Origin: Sphingobacterium sp.
Lineage (GTDB): Bacteria; Bacteroidota; Bacteroidia; Sphingobacteriales; Sphingobacteriaceae
NCBI GenBank assembly: GCA_031253985.1
Contig: JAIRVH010000206.1
Span: 148,144 to 212,143 of the forward strand
Direction: 5' to 3'
Length of the DNA: 64,000 bases
Shown here: positions 24,598 through 33,318 of the stretch, piece after piece
Position numbering within the stretch: the first letter of the stretch is position 1
How the letters are laid out: each line of letters starts with the position of its first letter
Position numbers and translations under genes: made by a program
The notes under the pieces: generated by a model
What the model was told of the DNA's origin: nothing
Seen by the model: only the letters and a program-made list of their open reading frames with translations
Database searches by the model: none

Positions 24598-26121
24598 TCA
24601 GTTTCCCTGGCTCAGCTGTAAAGCCTTTTCAAGATCGCGATCTCTTTTAATCACAATATCCATAGGATCATAGTTTACTGGATAATCCGGCATTACACCA
24701 CGACCGCGAATTGGATTTAGGGCAACAGATTCAACGCGCATCAGGGGAAAATCTACGACGACCTTTGTGGACGGCAGCGTAAGTGCCTGCATCACCATCC
24801 CATTACAGCCTTCTTCATTCCCTGCTGTTTCTCTTCCAATGAAGGTAACATTTTTGCGTTGTGATTTAAGAGCCGCCGTAAAAAGTGCTCCCGATGAAAA
24901 CGTAGCGCCATCAATTAAAACATATAAGTTTCCGTCAAAATGATCGTCTGCCGTCAATGGAAGAGGACCATATATTTTTCCCAAGGCAGCTGTAGATTCC
25001 ACATGGTACCATCCCCCCTCTTTATCCGTAATTTTATAGCCTAACAATAAGTTGTTCGTCCTTTCCGTGTCAAAATAGGTTGCGGCAGTATGTATAGCGG
25101 CACCCGGAAAGCGCGATTTAACAGCTGTGACTATACTAAACGGAGCATCTGCCAGATAAGACAATAATCGGATCGCAACGCGGATGTCTCCACCCGTATT
25201 GTGTCGCATATCCAAAATCAGATGTTTTACCCCACGGCCTTTGATTTGCTTGAATACTTCCTCGTAAACCGCTGTATCCCCATAGGAGAATGGTTTTGTT
25301 TCAAATAATGCTGTAGCTGAATCAGCTGAAAATCGAAGGACAAGATTTCCGGTATGCTGTGCAAGCGTCCAGTTTTTATAATTATCAAAACCGGGGGTAG
25401 TTATATCTTCGAAATCCAGGTCTTTCGTTTCGACAACCACATCTTTCCGTATTCCCTGCGCGGTTTGCAGCTGTATTCTGTAATCCCCTTTCCAATGGTA
25501 ATATGCATTGCATACATCCTGAAAACCGTCGTACTCGCTTAAAAATAACTCTTTAAATGTTTCATTATAACCGTCCATGGCATATAGATCAAATCCATGC
25601 GCAATAATTTTTTCTGCGGCAACACCGTTTATTCCAATAATCTCATCGCCGGTAGTCAATAAGTCTGTTTGATGGGAGGTTACAAATACGCGTCCCTTGC
25701 TGACGAGAACTTTAAAAGGTAAATGTGCCGGATATAAGCCGATTGGTTGCTTATATCCTACCGAATGTTTTAATTGCGTATGTCCGCATCTTAACTGACA
25801 GATGAAAGGGTAGATCTGTGAAATAAACTCGGATTCATATAGCGGTTTGACGATCGACAGAGACACTCGGTCATAAGCTTTTTGAAGGCTGTCGGACGAG
25901 GTATAATAACCATAGCCGGGGTGCATTTTCTGAATAACCGACCAGAGCAAATTAAGATCTGACTGCATGCATTTTACAGAAAGCTTTGTCGGAATATCAC
26001 TTTTTTTGCTCGGTTTTTGCACGTACGCCTGACTTTTACCCCACAACGAAAAACCTATAAATAGAATAATCGTCAGACAACAACCCATTATCTTATAATT
26101 TGTGTTCGTTTTCATCGTCAT
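24598..26121 (-). CDS. S41 family (C-terminal processing type) peptidase, exported
   Basis: 507 aa with an N-terminal membrane/signal segment (IMGCCLTIILFIGFSLWG). A helical N-terminal domain and a PDZ-like stretch (TTGDEIIGINGVAAEKIIAHG) come before the protease core. The core has LILDMRHNTGGDIRVAIRLLSYL (the tail-specific protease motif) and GATFSSGALFTAALK, which carries the nucleophilic Ser. GRGVMPDYPV lies near the end. These Bacteroidota S41 proteins are periplasmic or lipoprotein serine proteases of unknown substrate. Two ATG codons (26121 and 26115) are possible starts. Confidence 0.9.
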   Translation of the reverse strand: MTMKTNTNYKIMGCCLTIILFIGFSLWGKSQAYVQKPSKKSDIPTKLSVKCMQSDLNLLWSVIQKMHPGYGYYTSSDSLQKAYDRVSLSIVKPLYESEFISQIYPFICQLRCGHTQLKHSVGYKQPIGLYPAHLPFKVLVSKGRVFVTSHQTDLLTTGDEIIGINGVAAEKIIAHGFDLYAMDGYNETFKELFLSEYDGFQDVCNAYYHWKGDYRIQLQTAQGIRKDVVVETKDLDFEDITTPGFDNYKNWTLAQHTGNLVLRFSADSATALFETKPFSYGDTAVYEEVFKQIKGRGVKHLILDMRHNTGGDIRVAIRLLSYLADAPFSIVTAVKSRFPGAAIHTAATYFDTERTNNLLLGYKITDKEGGWYHVESTAALGKIYGPLPLTADDHFDGNLYVLIDGATFSSGALFTAALKSQRKNVTFIGRETAGNEEGCNGMVMQALTLPSTKVVVDFPLMRVESVALNPIRGRGVMPDYPVNYDPMDIVIKRDRDLEKALQLSQGN

Positions 26122-26392
26122 CTAAGCAAAGCTAATAATCGTTTTATGCTAACAAATATAGTTTTAAATTCAGACTCACAACATGAGTTAGATGCAAAAA
26201 CCAACACCCCAAATATTAGAATTTAGACAGATAAGCATACAGCAAATGAAATAGAGATAAAATAGCCACAAATAAATCACGCAGCGTAGCATTTTACCTA
26301 CTGTTTCTCAATAATAAATACGAGAGTCATCGTAAAAATAATTGATATTTTTTGCACTTTTACAGCAGATATAATAGAAACGCCATATTTAG

Positions 26393-26860
26393 ATGAAGTA
26401 CCTTTTTAATTTACCAGACTTTCCAAATTCAAGCTTTGTCATGCAGATTACATTCTGGACAGGTAAGCAATTATTATTCAAAGACGATACTCCAGTCGAA
26501 CAATCCGGAGAAAAAGGAAAACCTTTTTTAATACCCGATGATAATGGAACGATCGTAAAAGCCTATCCAAAGCCATCCCTTCCGGACTTTGCTCCTATAC
26601 TGATTATCAATGGTGAAAAACACAGAATCGTTGCAAAACTTCCCTGGTATCAGCTTGTTTTAGCTCTTCTTCCACTTTTACTCCTATATGGCGGAGCCTT
26701 GGGCGGCGGTGCAGGAGCTATTGCAGCGATGCTGAATATGCAGATATTTAGAAATGACGACAGTACAGCTGTTAAATACTTCAAGGTAATCGGTATTACT
26801 CTAGCCGCTTTTGCTGTCTATTTCTTACTGTTCACCGTTATATACAGTATAATAGCTTAA
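26393..26860 (+). CDS. Hypothetical small membrane protein
   Basis: 155 aa. The first 85 residues are soluble and beta-like, including ITFWTGKQLLFKDDTPVEQSGEKGKPFLIPDDNG. Two transmembrane segments follow (about 86-112 with LLPLLLLYGGALGGGAGAIAAMLNM, and about 128-153). No named family recognised. The arrangement, a beta-rich N-terminus then a glycine-rich helix hairpin, recurs in uncharacterised Bacteroidota proteins. It stands alone, with a weak hairpin (ACCTGAG / CTCAGGT, 26894-26914) after the stop. Confidence 0.6.
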   Translation: MKYLFNLPDFPNSSFVMQITFWTGKQLLFKDDTPVEQSGEKGKPFLIPDDNGTIVKAYPKPSLPDFAPILIINGEKHRIVAKLPWYQLVLALLPLLLLYGGALGGGAGAIAAMLNMQIFRNDDSTAVKYFKVIGITLAAFAVYFLLFTVIYSIIA

Positions 26861-27411
26861 AACAGTATTGTCCCAAAACGTTTAAGGAGAAATACCTGAG
26901 TGAATAGCTCAGGTTTCTTCAAGCCATCCATCAAAATAACCTCTCTGTACTCAATCAAGAAACAAAGATGCAGGGTGAAAATGGGGGCATATCGGTCGAT
27001 CTGGGGCCATAGAGAGGCATAATCTTAAGGTTTAAATATTAAGATTTTTTATAACTCAAAATTAACAACTACTTTAGTTTTAGTACCCGTTCGGATGGAT
27101 GTGACGGAAGCTCCATAGTTCCAGTAGGGATAAAGCACAGATATAGTACGGATATAGTACGGATATAGCACTGTTCATGTATAAAGCGAAATGTGCTTTA
27201 AGGGTGCTACAAGCGTGCTTGAGCACTGCAAAATGAGGCTAAAAACTCCGCTGAAAGGGTTATTTTAAGTTAACCAAAAAGAAATAATATTTACACCAAT
27301 TGAATGCCGATGTATTTATGCAAAAAATTCCGCTGAACGAAATCCACTTACTTTAATCAAAGACGAAAGCATAGCTTACATAGGGCACATATCAGGTGCC
27401 GTCCCACTTGA
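26861..27411. other. Gene-free stretch with a weak terminator and an 11-bp tandem repeat
   Basis: 551 bp with no credible gene. It begins with a short hairpin that may end the upstream gene (26894-26914). At 27139-27171 an 11-bp unit (GGATATAGTAC, with small changes) occurs three times in tandem. A minus-strand frame across this repeat and up to a TAA near 27050 reads like a protein C-terminus (YWNYGASVTSIRTGTK), possibly a relic, but it is not identifiable. Confidence 0.4.
27139..27171. repeat. Three tandem 11-bp units
   Basis: Units AGATATAGTAC, GGATATAGTAC and GGATATAGCAC follow each other without spacers. They lie in the gene-free stretch left of the decayed hydrolase. The function is unknown; they could be slippage-prone intergenic sequence or part of a dead gene. 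Confidence 0.7.
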
Positions 27412-27633
27412 TTAGTTTTTCGCCTCTAAGAAATCTTCTACAAGCTTAACAGCCTCCTTTCCTATTTCTTCAGGTGAATTATGTCCGCTGTTCTCAAATT
27501 TTACGGCTGTTCTCAGATTTTACGGTGGTACTATCGCCGAATACGCTTTCCAACCTTCAAAGGAACGGTTGTGGAAATGCTTTTCTTTAAGTCCCCACAG
27601 CAGTAGCACCGGAATGTTCTTGAGACTTTCCCG
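27412..27633 (-). pseudogene. 3' relic of an alpha/beta hydrolase
   Basis: Translating the minus strand by hand gives a typical alpha/beta-hydrolase C-terminus in broken frames. First comes ESLKNIPVLLLWGLKEKH, the strand before the acidic residue. After a frame change comes KFENSGHNSPEEIGKEAV and a helix to a stop at 27412-27414; the GH pair is the usual catalytic His. A 19-bp tandem duplication (27488-27506 and 27507-27525, one mismatch) shifts the frame, and a second lesion lies just before it. No N-terminus exists: the upstream neighbour is the TPR gene, whose stop codon abuts the relic. Dead. Confidence 0.7.
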
Positions 27634-28422
27634 CTAATCCAAACCCAACTGAACCATGACCTCAGGTCGTTGCCTAAACAGGATAATATCCTGATCTGCT
27701 TCGGTCAGTAATTTGCTTATAGCCTCTTCCCCATATTTATACTCGCTAGCTAATAACCGTCTGTATTCTTCTGCTTTTTCTGTATTTTTCAATTTGTAAA
27801 ATAATTTGAAAAGGGACTCATCTTCCTCTTTATGCATCCCCGGATATCTCGGAACCCCGGTCTCTTTATCTTTTGTTTTAATCTCTTCAAATTGTCTGAT
27901 CGCATCCTCATATCGCTTTAAATATACCAGCGCCCAGCTTTTGTACAATAGACACCCTAAATAGATCGAAGTTAAAATTCTCGATTTTACATTTGAAGTG
28001 TCCAGAGGAATATGGCTCATCATTTGGTCACATACTTTCACCACACCTTCGTAATTTTTAATCCGGATATATAGCTGAACAAGTTTTTCGCCAACGGTAA
28101 TGTACTCAGAATCTAGATCATAAGCTTTTTCGTAATTTACTTGTGCGAATTCCCATGCTCCTTCTTTTTGGTAAATATCGCCGAGCAGTTCATAGTTTTC
28201 CTTAAAATCAGGCTCCAATAAAATAGCCTCAAGTACATGTTTTTTGGCGGACTCTGTATTCATACTTTCAAAATAAGTAGCAGCCAATAAATAACGGTAA
28301 GTTACATTTTCCGGATATTCGGTGTTTACCTGATGCAATAAAACCAACGACTCAGCAAATTCACCATTTTTGCGAAACCTCTTTGCATTTGAAAGGTATT
28401 TTTTAACTTCTTTTTCGTCCAT
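27634..28422 (-). CDS. Tetratricopeptide repeat protein
   Basis: 262 aa, cytosolic (no signal). TPR units are visible from residue about 6 to 150: AKRFRKNGEFAESLVLLHQVNTEYPENVTYRY, LAATYFESMNTESAKKHVLEAILLEPDFKENY, ELLGDIYQKEGAWEFAQVNYEKAYDLDSEYI, and so on. A less regular helical C-terminus follows. TPRs mediate protein-protein contacts; the partner is unknown. The stop falls exactly where the hydrolase relic begins, so the annotated C-terminus (MVQLGLD) may have been truncated at a deletion junction. Confidence 0.75.
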   Translation of the reverse strand: MDEKEVKKYLSNAKRFRKNGEFAESLVLLHQVNTEYPENVTYRYLLAATYFESMNTESAKKHVLEAILLEPDFKENYELLGDIYQKEGAWEFAQVNYEKAYDLDSEYITVGEKLVQLYIRIKNYEGVVKVCDQMMSHIPLDTSNVKSRILTSIYLGCLLYKSWALVYLKRYEDAIRQFEEIKTKDKETGVPRYPGMHKEEDESLFKLFYKLKNTEKAEEYRRLLASEYKYGEEAISKLLTEADQDIILFRQRPEVMVQLGLD

Positions 28423-29088
28423 ATTATATCTTTATCTAATGATGCATCTGTATACTGGACTGGTTGGCATTAGTATAAATTGTCACCATCCAATGAGGAT
28501 AAACTTCTCCCCAGCTTTCTCCGTTCACGTTCATATTCCGACCACTCTTCCACTATATATTTTTGTCACCAAATATTTATGAATACCACTTTTATGGCTA
28601 TCAAAATCGAAATAGACTGTACAAGTTATTTCTTTGAAAAGCTCCTATTCTCCCTTAATGTATAAAATTAAACGTTATCTTCCTAATTATACTTGCAATG
28701 GCATCAATCCAAATAATAATTTTTGAATCAATGGTAAAATCAATGGAGATATGATATCCCATTTTAAAGAGAATTATCCTTAATGTTCAACGTATTTTGT
28801 AACCAAAAACTACAAGTTTTCAACTGCATTATTAAGGATAAATTAAGTGATTATTAATATTCTGCACCTATTTTTCGAAAAGTTGAGGTTTTAAGACTGC
28901 TGTAGCAGATTGCAAAAAATAGCCCAATAGAACAGGTTTGTTCATATCGGGCATACCAAATAAATATATTATCATGAGCCACACGCAAAAGGCCCAGGGG
29001 ATAATCAAATGTTAGCATCTAGTTTACACCAGATTCAAAATTTATGTGCAGAGGTCTAAATCTCTGGACTTGAAGCCAAAATTGCAGT
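28423..29088. other. AT-rich gene-free stretch
   Basis: 666 bp with no supportable gene on either strand; the short frames present lack family signals. The one structured element is an 11-bp inverted repeat, TTATCCTTAAT (28774-28784) / ATTAAGGATAA (28831-28841), with a 46-bp spacer. No relic could be identified by translation. Confidence 0.5.
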
Positions 29089-29844
29089 TTATCGGGTCGT
29101 GTAGCCCCCGTTGGCGAAAATTGTCTGTCCGGTGATCCACCAGCCTTCTGTTACCAAGAACTCGATTAACGGGGCAATATCCCTGATATCTGTCAGTCCC
29201 CCCAGAGCTGAGGCAGACTTATGATATATGACGGCATCTTCAGATTCCTGACCATAAAAGAAAGGTGTATCCATTGGACCAGGTGCAACTGCTGTCACGG
29301 AAATACCTCGTGCACCAAATTCTTTGGATGCCGCTCGTGTAAAATGCTCAACTGGAGCTTTCATTCCCGCATATGTTGAATACAGACCTGTATAAGCCGC
29401 TAGAAGGGAGGTAACAACAGTACAGATCTTACCATTTTCACGGAGCCTTCTCCCTGCTTCCTGGATAAAGAAATAGGCAACTTTCGAATTTATTTCACTC
29501 ATGCTATCATATTCCTCTTCCGTTGTATCAACAAAAGGCTTCTTCAGAACTTTTCCCACTGTATTGATCGCGATATCGACACCCCCGAATTTTTCAGTAG
29601 CACGGTCAAACAGGGCGATTATGTTGCTCCGCAGCGTCAGATCCCCTTGAACAACAATAGCTTCCGCCCCCAGCGCTCTGACATCGGCTAATGTCTGCTC
29701 AGCATCTTTTCGGGTACTTTCACTATTATAATGGATTACTAGTTTTGCTCCCTTGGCAGCAAAGTCCCTACTTAGCAGTCCACCGAGGTTTTTGGCCCCA
29801 CCAGCGATCAGAATCACTTTTCCTTTTACATTTTTATTTTCCAT
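29089..29844 (-). CDS. SDR family oxidoreductase
   Basis: 251 aa from the ATG at 29842-29844 (MENKNVKGKVILIAGG). The open frame extends 18 codons upstream but without the usual fold. Classical short-chain dehydrogenase: nucleotide-binding GGAKNLGG (a variant of TGxxxGxG), NTVGK in place of the NNAG motif, Ser in VVTSLLAAYTG, and YAGMK as the YxxxK active site. The C-terminal GQTIFANGG is typical. NAD(P)-dependent; substrate unknown. It sits alone inside the accessory region. Confidence 0.88.
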   Translation of the reverse strand: MENKNVKGKVILIAGGAKNLGGLLSRDFAAKGAKLVIHYNSESTRKDAEQTLADVRALGAEAIVVQGDLTLRSNIIALFDRATEKFGGVDIAINTVGKVLKKPFVDTTEEEYDSMSEINSKVAYFFIQEAGRRLRENGKICTVVTSLLAAYTGLYSTYAGMKAPVEHFTRAASKEFGARGISVTAVAPGPMDTPFFYGQESEDAVIYHKSASALGGLTDIRDIAPLIEFLVTEGWWITGQTIFANGGYTTR

Positions 29845-30132
29845 AATCTTCTTTTTTTGGTCGCTATCAACAGTATTTAATAGCTGACGATGCGACATGT
29901 GAGCTATTGAATTTCCCTTGTATTTTAAAAATTCAGATATTTTTATCTTACTTTAATTAGCTTTCGTTGTATTAAAGGCTAACTCCTATTAAAGATCGTG
30001 AACTTTCGAACGGGTAAAGAAAAAACGGATCTCACATAAATATCACAGTTAAAAAAAAGTCAATTCTTGTAAGTTAAAATCCTGATTTAAGTAATGATTT
30101 ACGAGAAAATAACCTTGGAATATGCGAGTTTG

Positions 30133-30168
30133 AAAAGGACCATCCTCAAATAAAAAGATGATCCTTTT
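30133..30168 (-). terminator. Terminator of the fimbrillin operon
   Basis: Stem AAAAGGACCATC (30133-30144) with GATGATCCTTTT (30157-30168), containing one mismatch, a 12-nt loop and T residues following on the minus strand. It is downstream of the leftward fimbrillin-like gene. Confidence 0.55.
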
Positions 30169-30238
30169 AGCAATACCTTGCCAACTTAATACCCTCTTCC
30201 ATTGAAGAGCATAATCTGATAGCAAAAGTTTTACGTCG

Positions 30239-31858
30239 TTAAAGATTACGTACACAACGTATCTGTGCACCACGAAAACGAGCATAATCATTTGTTCCTG
30301 CTGGATTTAGTGGTCGCTGCAATACTTCAACATCTCGCTTATTACTGCCATTGGTTGTCCCAAAGTGTAGCAGGTATAGGTTTCCTGTTGAACCATCGGC
30401 AAGTGGCGCATCATAACTCTTTGACCAGTACCACCCTTCGGTGGCACCCCATAGCGGATTCGAAACAGAATTTTGATTATCCTTGTAACCAGCAGCTGGA
30501 AAGAAGACACCTTTGGTTCCGTTGGTCGGATACCAGGCTCCCGATATACCATCAATGACTTTATTTTCAGCCTGGCCAAGAGCAGCAAGGGCGTCAAATT
30601 CCGCTTTGGTCGGCGTGCGCCATGCATATCCATCGCCAAAAATTCCATTACACGGATCACCTAGGTTATCAGGAGTCGAGTCAAAGACCCTGGAATCACC
30701 ATAAGGATACAAGTTTCCGAAAGGAAAGTAGCTGCCAAAGCCATTCGTATATGAAAACTGATACGAGGCTCCATCATATTTTAGATTTCCAGGAGCCCAC
30801 ACTACCCCTGCAATCTGAGCTGGTGTCGTTTTGATAACAATATTCAGCTGATAACGCAGTCCAGGTTCAATAGCAAGTTCGGGTACCTCAAAGTATTTCT
30901 GATCGCTACCGATCGTAATGAATCCATAGACTTTCCGGATTCTTACCGAACCCGGAAAAGCTGCCGGTGTGTCAAAGGATGGACGGGCCACCGTCATCGG
31001 ATGGCTTTGGATCACTGGATTATTAAGGGTGGGGAAAGTTAAATTGCGTGTCGCAAATCCATTATACGTCATTGTCCCATCGGCCAATTTTAGGTCAAAT
31101 TTATTTGAAAGCTCCGAAAAACCAAGCTCTGCGTTTACTATCGGCCCAATTTCGGTCGCATCTACTTTGACGGAAAGCTCTGAAAATTTATGCTGAAATA
31201 TAATATCTAACACGTTCATTCCAGCGGTTACAGTCTTATCAATCCGCGTGTACAGCAGGTCATCATTTCCCGAAGCAGCGGGCCAAGGCATGTTAATCGT
31301 CAAATTTGCATCAGATAAAGCGGGCTGCCAAGTCGAGGTTGAAGGCAGGGCTGAAACCCCATTCAGGGAATAGCAGATGAAGCTGTACATTTTGCCTGCG
31401 GTAAGCTGGAATTCCTTGGGGGAAGCACCTCCGACCGTATAATCCCCCTCATCTACGTATGCTCCCTGTGAATCGTAAACAATTACCTTATAGGTCACGC
31501 CAGTGGTAAGATCAACAGCGGCGGCTTTGTTTTTAGGCGTACTAGCCTTGGTTGATAGGGTGTTACTTATCAATTGCTGTTCACCATCTCCTGTTTTAGT
31601 CAGCGTAGCTTCCAGATACAGGTCTTTTCCGAGTTCGATATTTTTTTTCTGTGCGATATTTTCTGAAAGAAATGACTTACTGCCATTAGCTTTTAATGTT
31701 GCAATATCCGTACTTGCTATCCCTCCCAACACCACTTTTACTCTGGCAACCGTGTCATCTGATGTGGGAACATTCTCTTTGGAACATCCACTTAGAAACA
31801 ACAGAAAGACAAAGCCTACCACGTATCCTGTTGAAAAAGCACTGTATATTTTTTTCAT
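30239..31858 (-). CDS. Fimbrillin-like lipoprotein with FISUMP-type C-terminus
   Basis: 539 aa from the ATG at 31856-31858. The lipobox FLSGCSKE makes it a lipoprotein. Residues about 30-330 form two transthyretin-like beta domains of the FimA/Mfa superfamily (the segment LTAGKMYSFICYSLN and the loop VTAGMNVLDIIFQHKFSELSVKV are typical of fimbrillins). The C-terminal 170 residues (YAWRTPTKAEFDALAALG, FFPAAGY, WYWSKSY, FRGAQIRCVRN) match the 'Fibrobacter succinogenes major paralogous' domain. Fimbrillins are exported, cleaved by a gingipain-like protease and polymerised in P. gingivalis; whether this one polymerises is unknown. Preceded by a 65-aa ORF, 41 bp upstream. Confidence 0.8.
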   Translation of the reverse strand: MKKIYSAFSTGYVVGFVFLLFLSGCSKENVPTSDDTVARVKVVLGGIASTDIATLKANGSKSFLSENIAQKKNIELGKDLYLEATLTKTGDGEQQLISNTLSTKASTPKNKAAAVDLTTGVTYKVIVYDSQGAYVDEGDYTVGGASPKEFQLTAGKMYSFICYSLNGVSALPSTSTWQPALSDANLTINMPWPAASGNDDLLYTRIDKTVTAGMNVLDIIFQHKFSELSVKVDATEIGPIVNAELGFSELSNKFDLKLADGTMTYNGFATRNLTFPTLNNPVIQSHPMTVARPSFDTPAAFPGSVRIRKVYGFITIGSDQKYFEVPELAIEPGLRYQLNIVIKTTPAQIAGVVWAPGNLKYDGASYQFSYTNGFGSYFPFGNLYPYGDSRVFDSTPDNLGDPCNGIFGDGYAWRTPTKAEFDALAALGQAENKVIDGISGAWYPTNGTKGVFFPAAGYKDNQNSVSNPLWGATEGWYWSKSYDAPLADGSTGNLYLLHFGTTNGSNKRDVEVLQRPLNPAGTNDYARFRGAQIRCVRNL

Positions 31859-31899
31859 AATTGAATTACTTAATAAAATTAAAATAGTTCTATTCGCTG

Positions 31900-32097
31900 C
31901 TACCAATAGATTTCTCTATCCTCTGTAGCTGGAGCATTCCACTCTTCCTTGACCGAACCCTGATCTACGGAACCAGGAGCCGCCGATCCACTACAGACAC
32001 TGCTTTCCATAATAATGGATTTAGCATATATAGAAGGACTGACGTAGGCCAGCTTTAATGAGGGGTTCGTCTGATTTTCGGTTGATTTACTTTGCAT
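31900..32097 (-). CDS. 65-aa protein upstream of the fimbrillin-like gene
   Basis: A short ORF starting at the ATG 32095-32097, with no signal peptide, containing SLKLAYVSPSIYAKSIIMESSVCSGSAAPG and an acidic, Trp-bearing tail (KEEWNAPATEDREIYW). It ends 41 bp before the fimbrillin start on the same strand, so co-expression is expected. Small proteins with 'YxSPxI...I..E..VxxGS' lie next to fimbrillin genes in many Bacteroidota, but their role is not known to me. The single Cys followed by small residues is not a lipobox. Confidence 0.6.
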   Translation of the reverse strand: MQSKSTENQTNPSLKLAYVSPSIYAKSIIMESSVCSGSAAPGSVDQGSVKEEWNAPATEDREIYW

Positions 32098-32279
32098 TTT
32101 GTTTAATATTAGTTAATAAAATGTTTATATTGATATTTGAAATCTTTCTAAACAAATTTCATCACTATATGGCATACTTCAAACTATTGACAGTGTCACA
32201 GATATATCACATATAGTTCACACCTATAGTAGGCCATTCCTTCTAACATAACGAAAACTGGTCTGACAAATGTTCTAAG

Positions 32280-32552
32280 GGCCACCTGTGTTCTATCGCA
32301 ACACATCATCACGAAATTCAGCAGGAAGTAAAAAAGCTAATTAACAAAATTCAGCCTAAAAAGGATTCTTACGAGTTTGAAAGTCTATTTGGCATCCAAA
32401 CAGAACAACTGTCCCGGTTGAAAGATGAGGGCTATCCTACAAAGTTGTATTTCGTATACGGAGAGGAATGGTACCTCTACCTGTGCAACAGATTAGCCGA
32501 ATATCCCTTGAATTTATTCAGATCGCTACAGGATATGATCGAAGAAAATTGA
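32280..32552 (+). pseudogene. 3' relic of a proline dehydrogenase gene
   Basis: An open frame without a start codon encodes about 90 residues that read like the end of the PRODH TIM barrel: SIATHHHEIQQEVKKLI (the ATHD-type motif), SYEFESLFGIQTEQLSRLKDEGY, VYGEEWYLYLCNRLAEYP (matching the 'PYG.eWY.Y..RRLaErPaN' substrate-binding motif), and a stop at 32550. The first part of the gene is missing and the Arg residues of the RRLaER signature are partly lost. By family knowledge a live enzyme oxidises proline to pyrroline-5-carboxylate in the inner membrane. Confidence 0.65.
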
Positions 32553-32634
32553 TAATATCGAAAGAACCTCCGCCTTTGTCCAACTTACACGTAGAAGGTG
32601 AAAGAATTGAATTTTGATTAAATAACAAAAGTGC

Positions 32635-32856
32635 TTATCTGAATTCGGTAACATCGGTAGACCATTTTTGAAAGAATTTGGCTGCTTTAAAGTTTATTCC
32701 AAGGATGTTTTGCACTGTCTTTCCGGGGTTTCCTCTTTAAGAACGATATTTTTTCACTCTCACCGAACTTTTAATACTGAGATGATCAAAGGTACTCCTT
32801 GGCATTTTCATGCACCCCAAAAGAATCTCTAAGCTAAACCTTGGCCTTAGTGCCAT
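32635..32856 (-). pseudogene. IS3-family (IS150-like) transposase OrfB relic
   Basis: Read on the minus strand in one frame of 74 codons. It begins MALRPRFSLEILLGCMKMPRSTF, the usual OrfB start with its small HTH. An internal deletion jumps to LSIKSSVRVKKYRS. Then come a TAA, RGNPGKTVQNILGINFKAA, and KWSTDVTEF with the first Asp of the DDE triad; the frame ends soon after. The rest of the catalytic domain is absent. The order and spacing of these motifs are those of IS3-group transposases. No terminal inverted repeats or target duplication could be found by eye. Confidence 0.65.
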
Positions 32857-33238
32857 TATGGCTCGCGCTTATGGCATAGGGAATGGTCTTTGGCAATGCT
32901 TCTTGCTGAGAAATGACCCGGAAAGCCCTGATCGACAATACTAAGTTTGAAATCCAAACTATTTTTTTTGTTTTTTCTCATAAAAATGCCATCAGAAAGT
33001 GTGTAACTTTTTGGCAGTATTGCACTCGAAGAGGCTTTTTATTTTGTATAACATCAGAAAAAATAATAAGAGTTTAAAATATAAATGCTTGCACCATTTC
33101 CCTTCTGCCATCGGTTTTTAAAATAGTTTTTATATCAATTCTTGTGTCAGAAATGGCATTTTCGAAAAATCATTGTACTTGATTTTCAAAGTTAAATTTC
33201 AAAATATTGTATCTTTACTTAAACTGATATCTGTTGAT
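32857..33238. other. Gene-free stretch upstream of the RibD/DHFR-like stub
   Basis: About 380 bp with no supportable gene. A minus-strand frame running into the IS3 relic from the right (reading FRVISQQEALPKTIPYAISASHNGTKAKV, stop at 32834-32836) may be further transposon debris, but I cannot name it. TTGAT-rich sequence before 33239 may contain a promoter. Confidence 0.4.
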
Positions 33239-33316
33239 ATGAGAAAAGTAATTGGAGCAATCGATATGACGTTAAACAGCAATCCGTCAAGTTATTTGGA
33301 GGAATTAAATATATAG
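33239..33316 (+). pseudogene. 25-codon 5' stub of a RibD/dihydrofolate-reductase-like gene
   Basis: Encodes MRKVIGAIDMTLNSNPSSYL and five more residues, then a TAG at 33314-33316. The first 12 residues match the common start of Bacteroidota 'dihydrofolate reductase family' (RibD C-terminal domain) proteins, which begin MRK-(I/V/L)-x-A-x-(N/D)-M-T-L-D-G. The frame then leaves the family pattern and stops. The next gene starts 3 bp later. It may act today as an upstream ORF for that gene, or be a fossil of a deletion that joined two loci. Confidence 0.5.
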
Positions 33317-33318
33317 AG

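Noticed and set aside
26980..27020. GGGGGCAT...GGGGCCAT motif, possibly an IS21-type end
   Set aside because: Only one short motif, with no partner end and no transposase relic; too weak to call.
28370..28665. Two + strand frames of 60-70 aa right of the TPR gene
   Set aside because: AT-rich, no plausible start context, no recognisable protein features; treated as non-coding.
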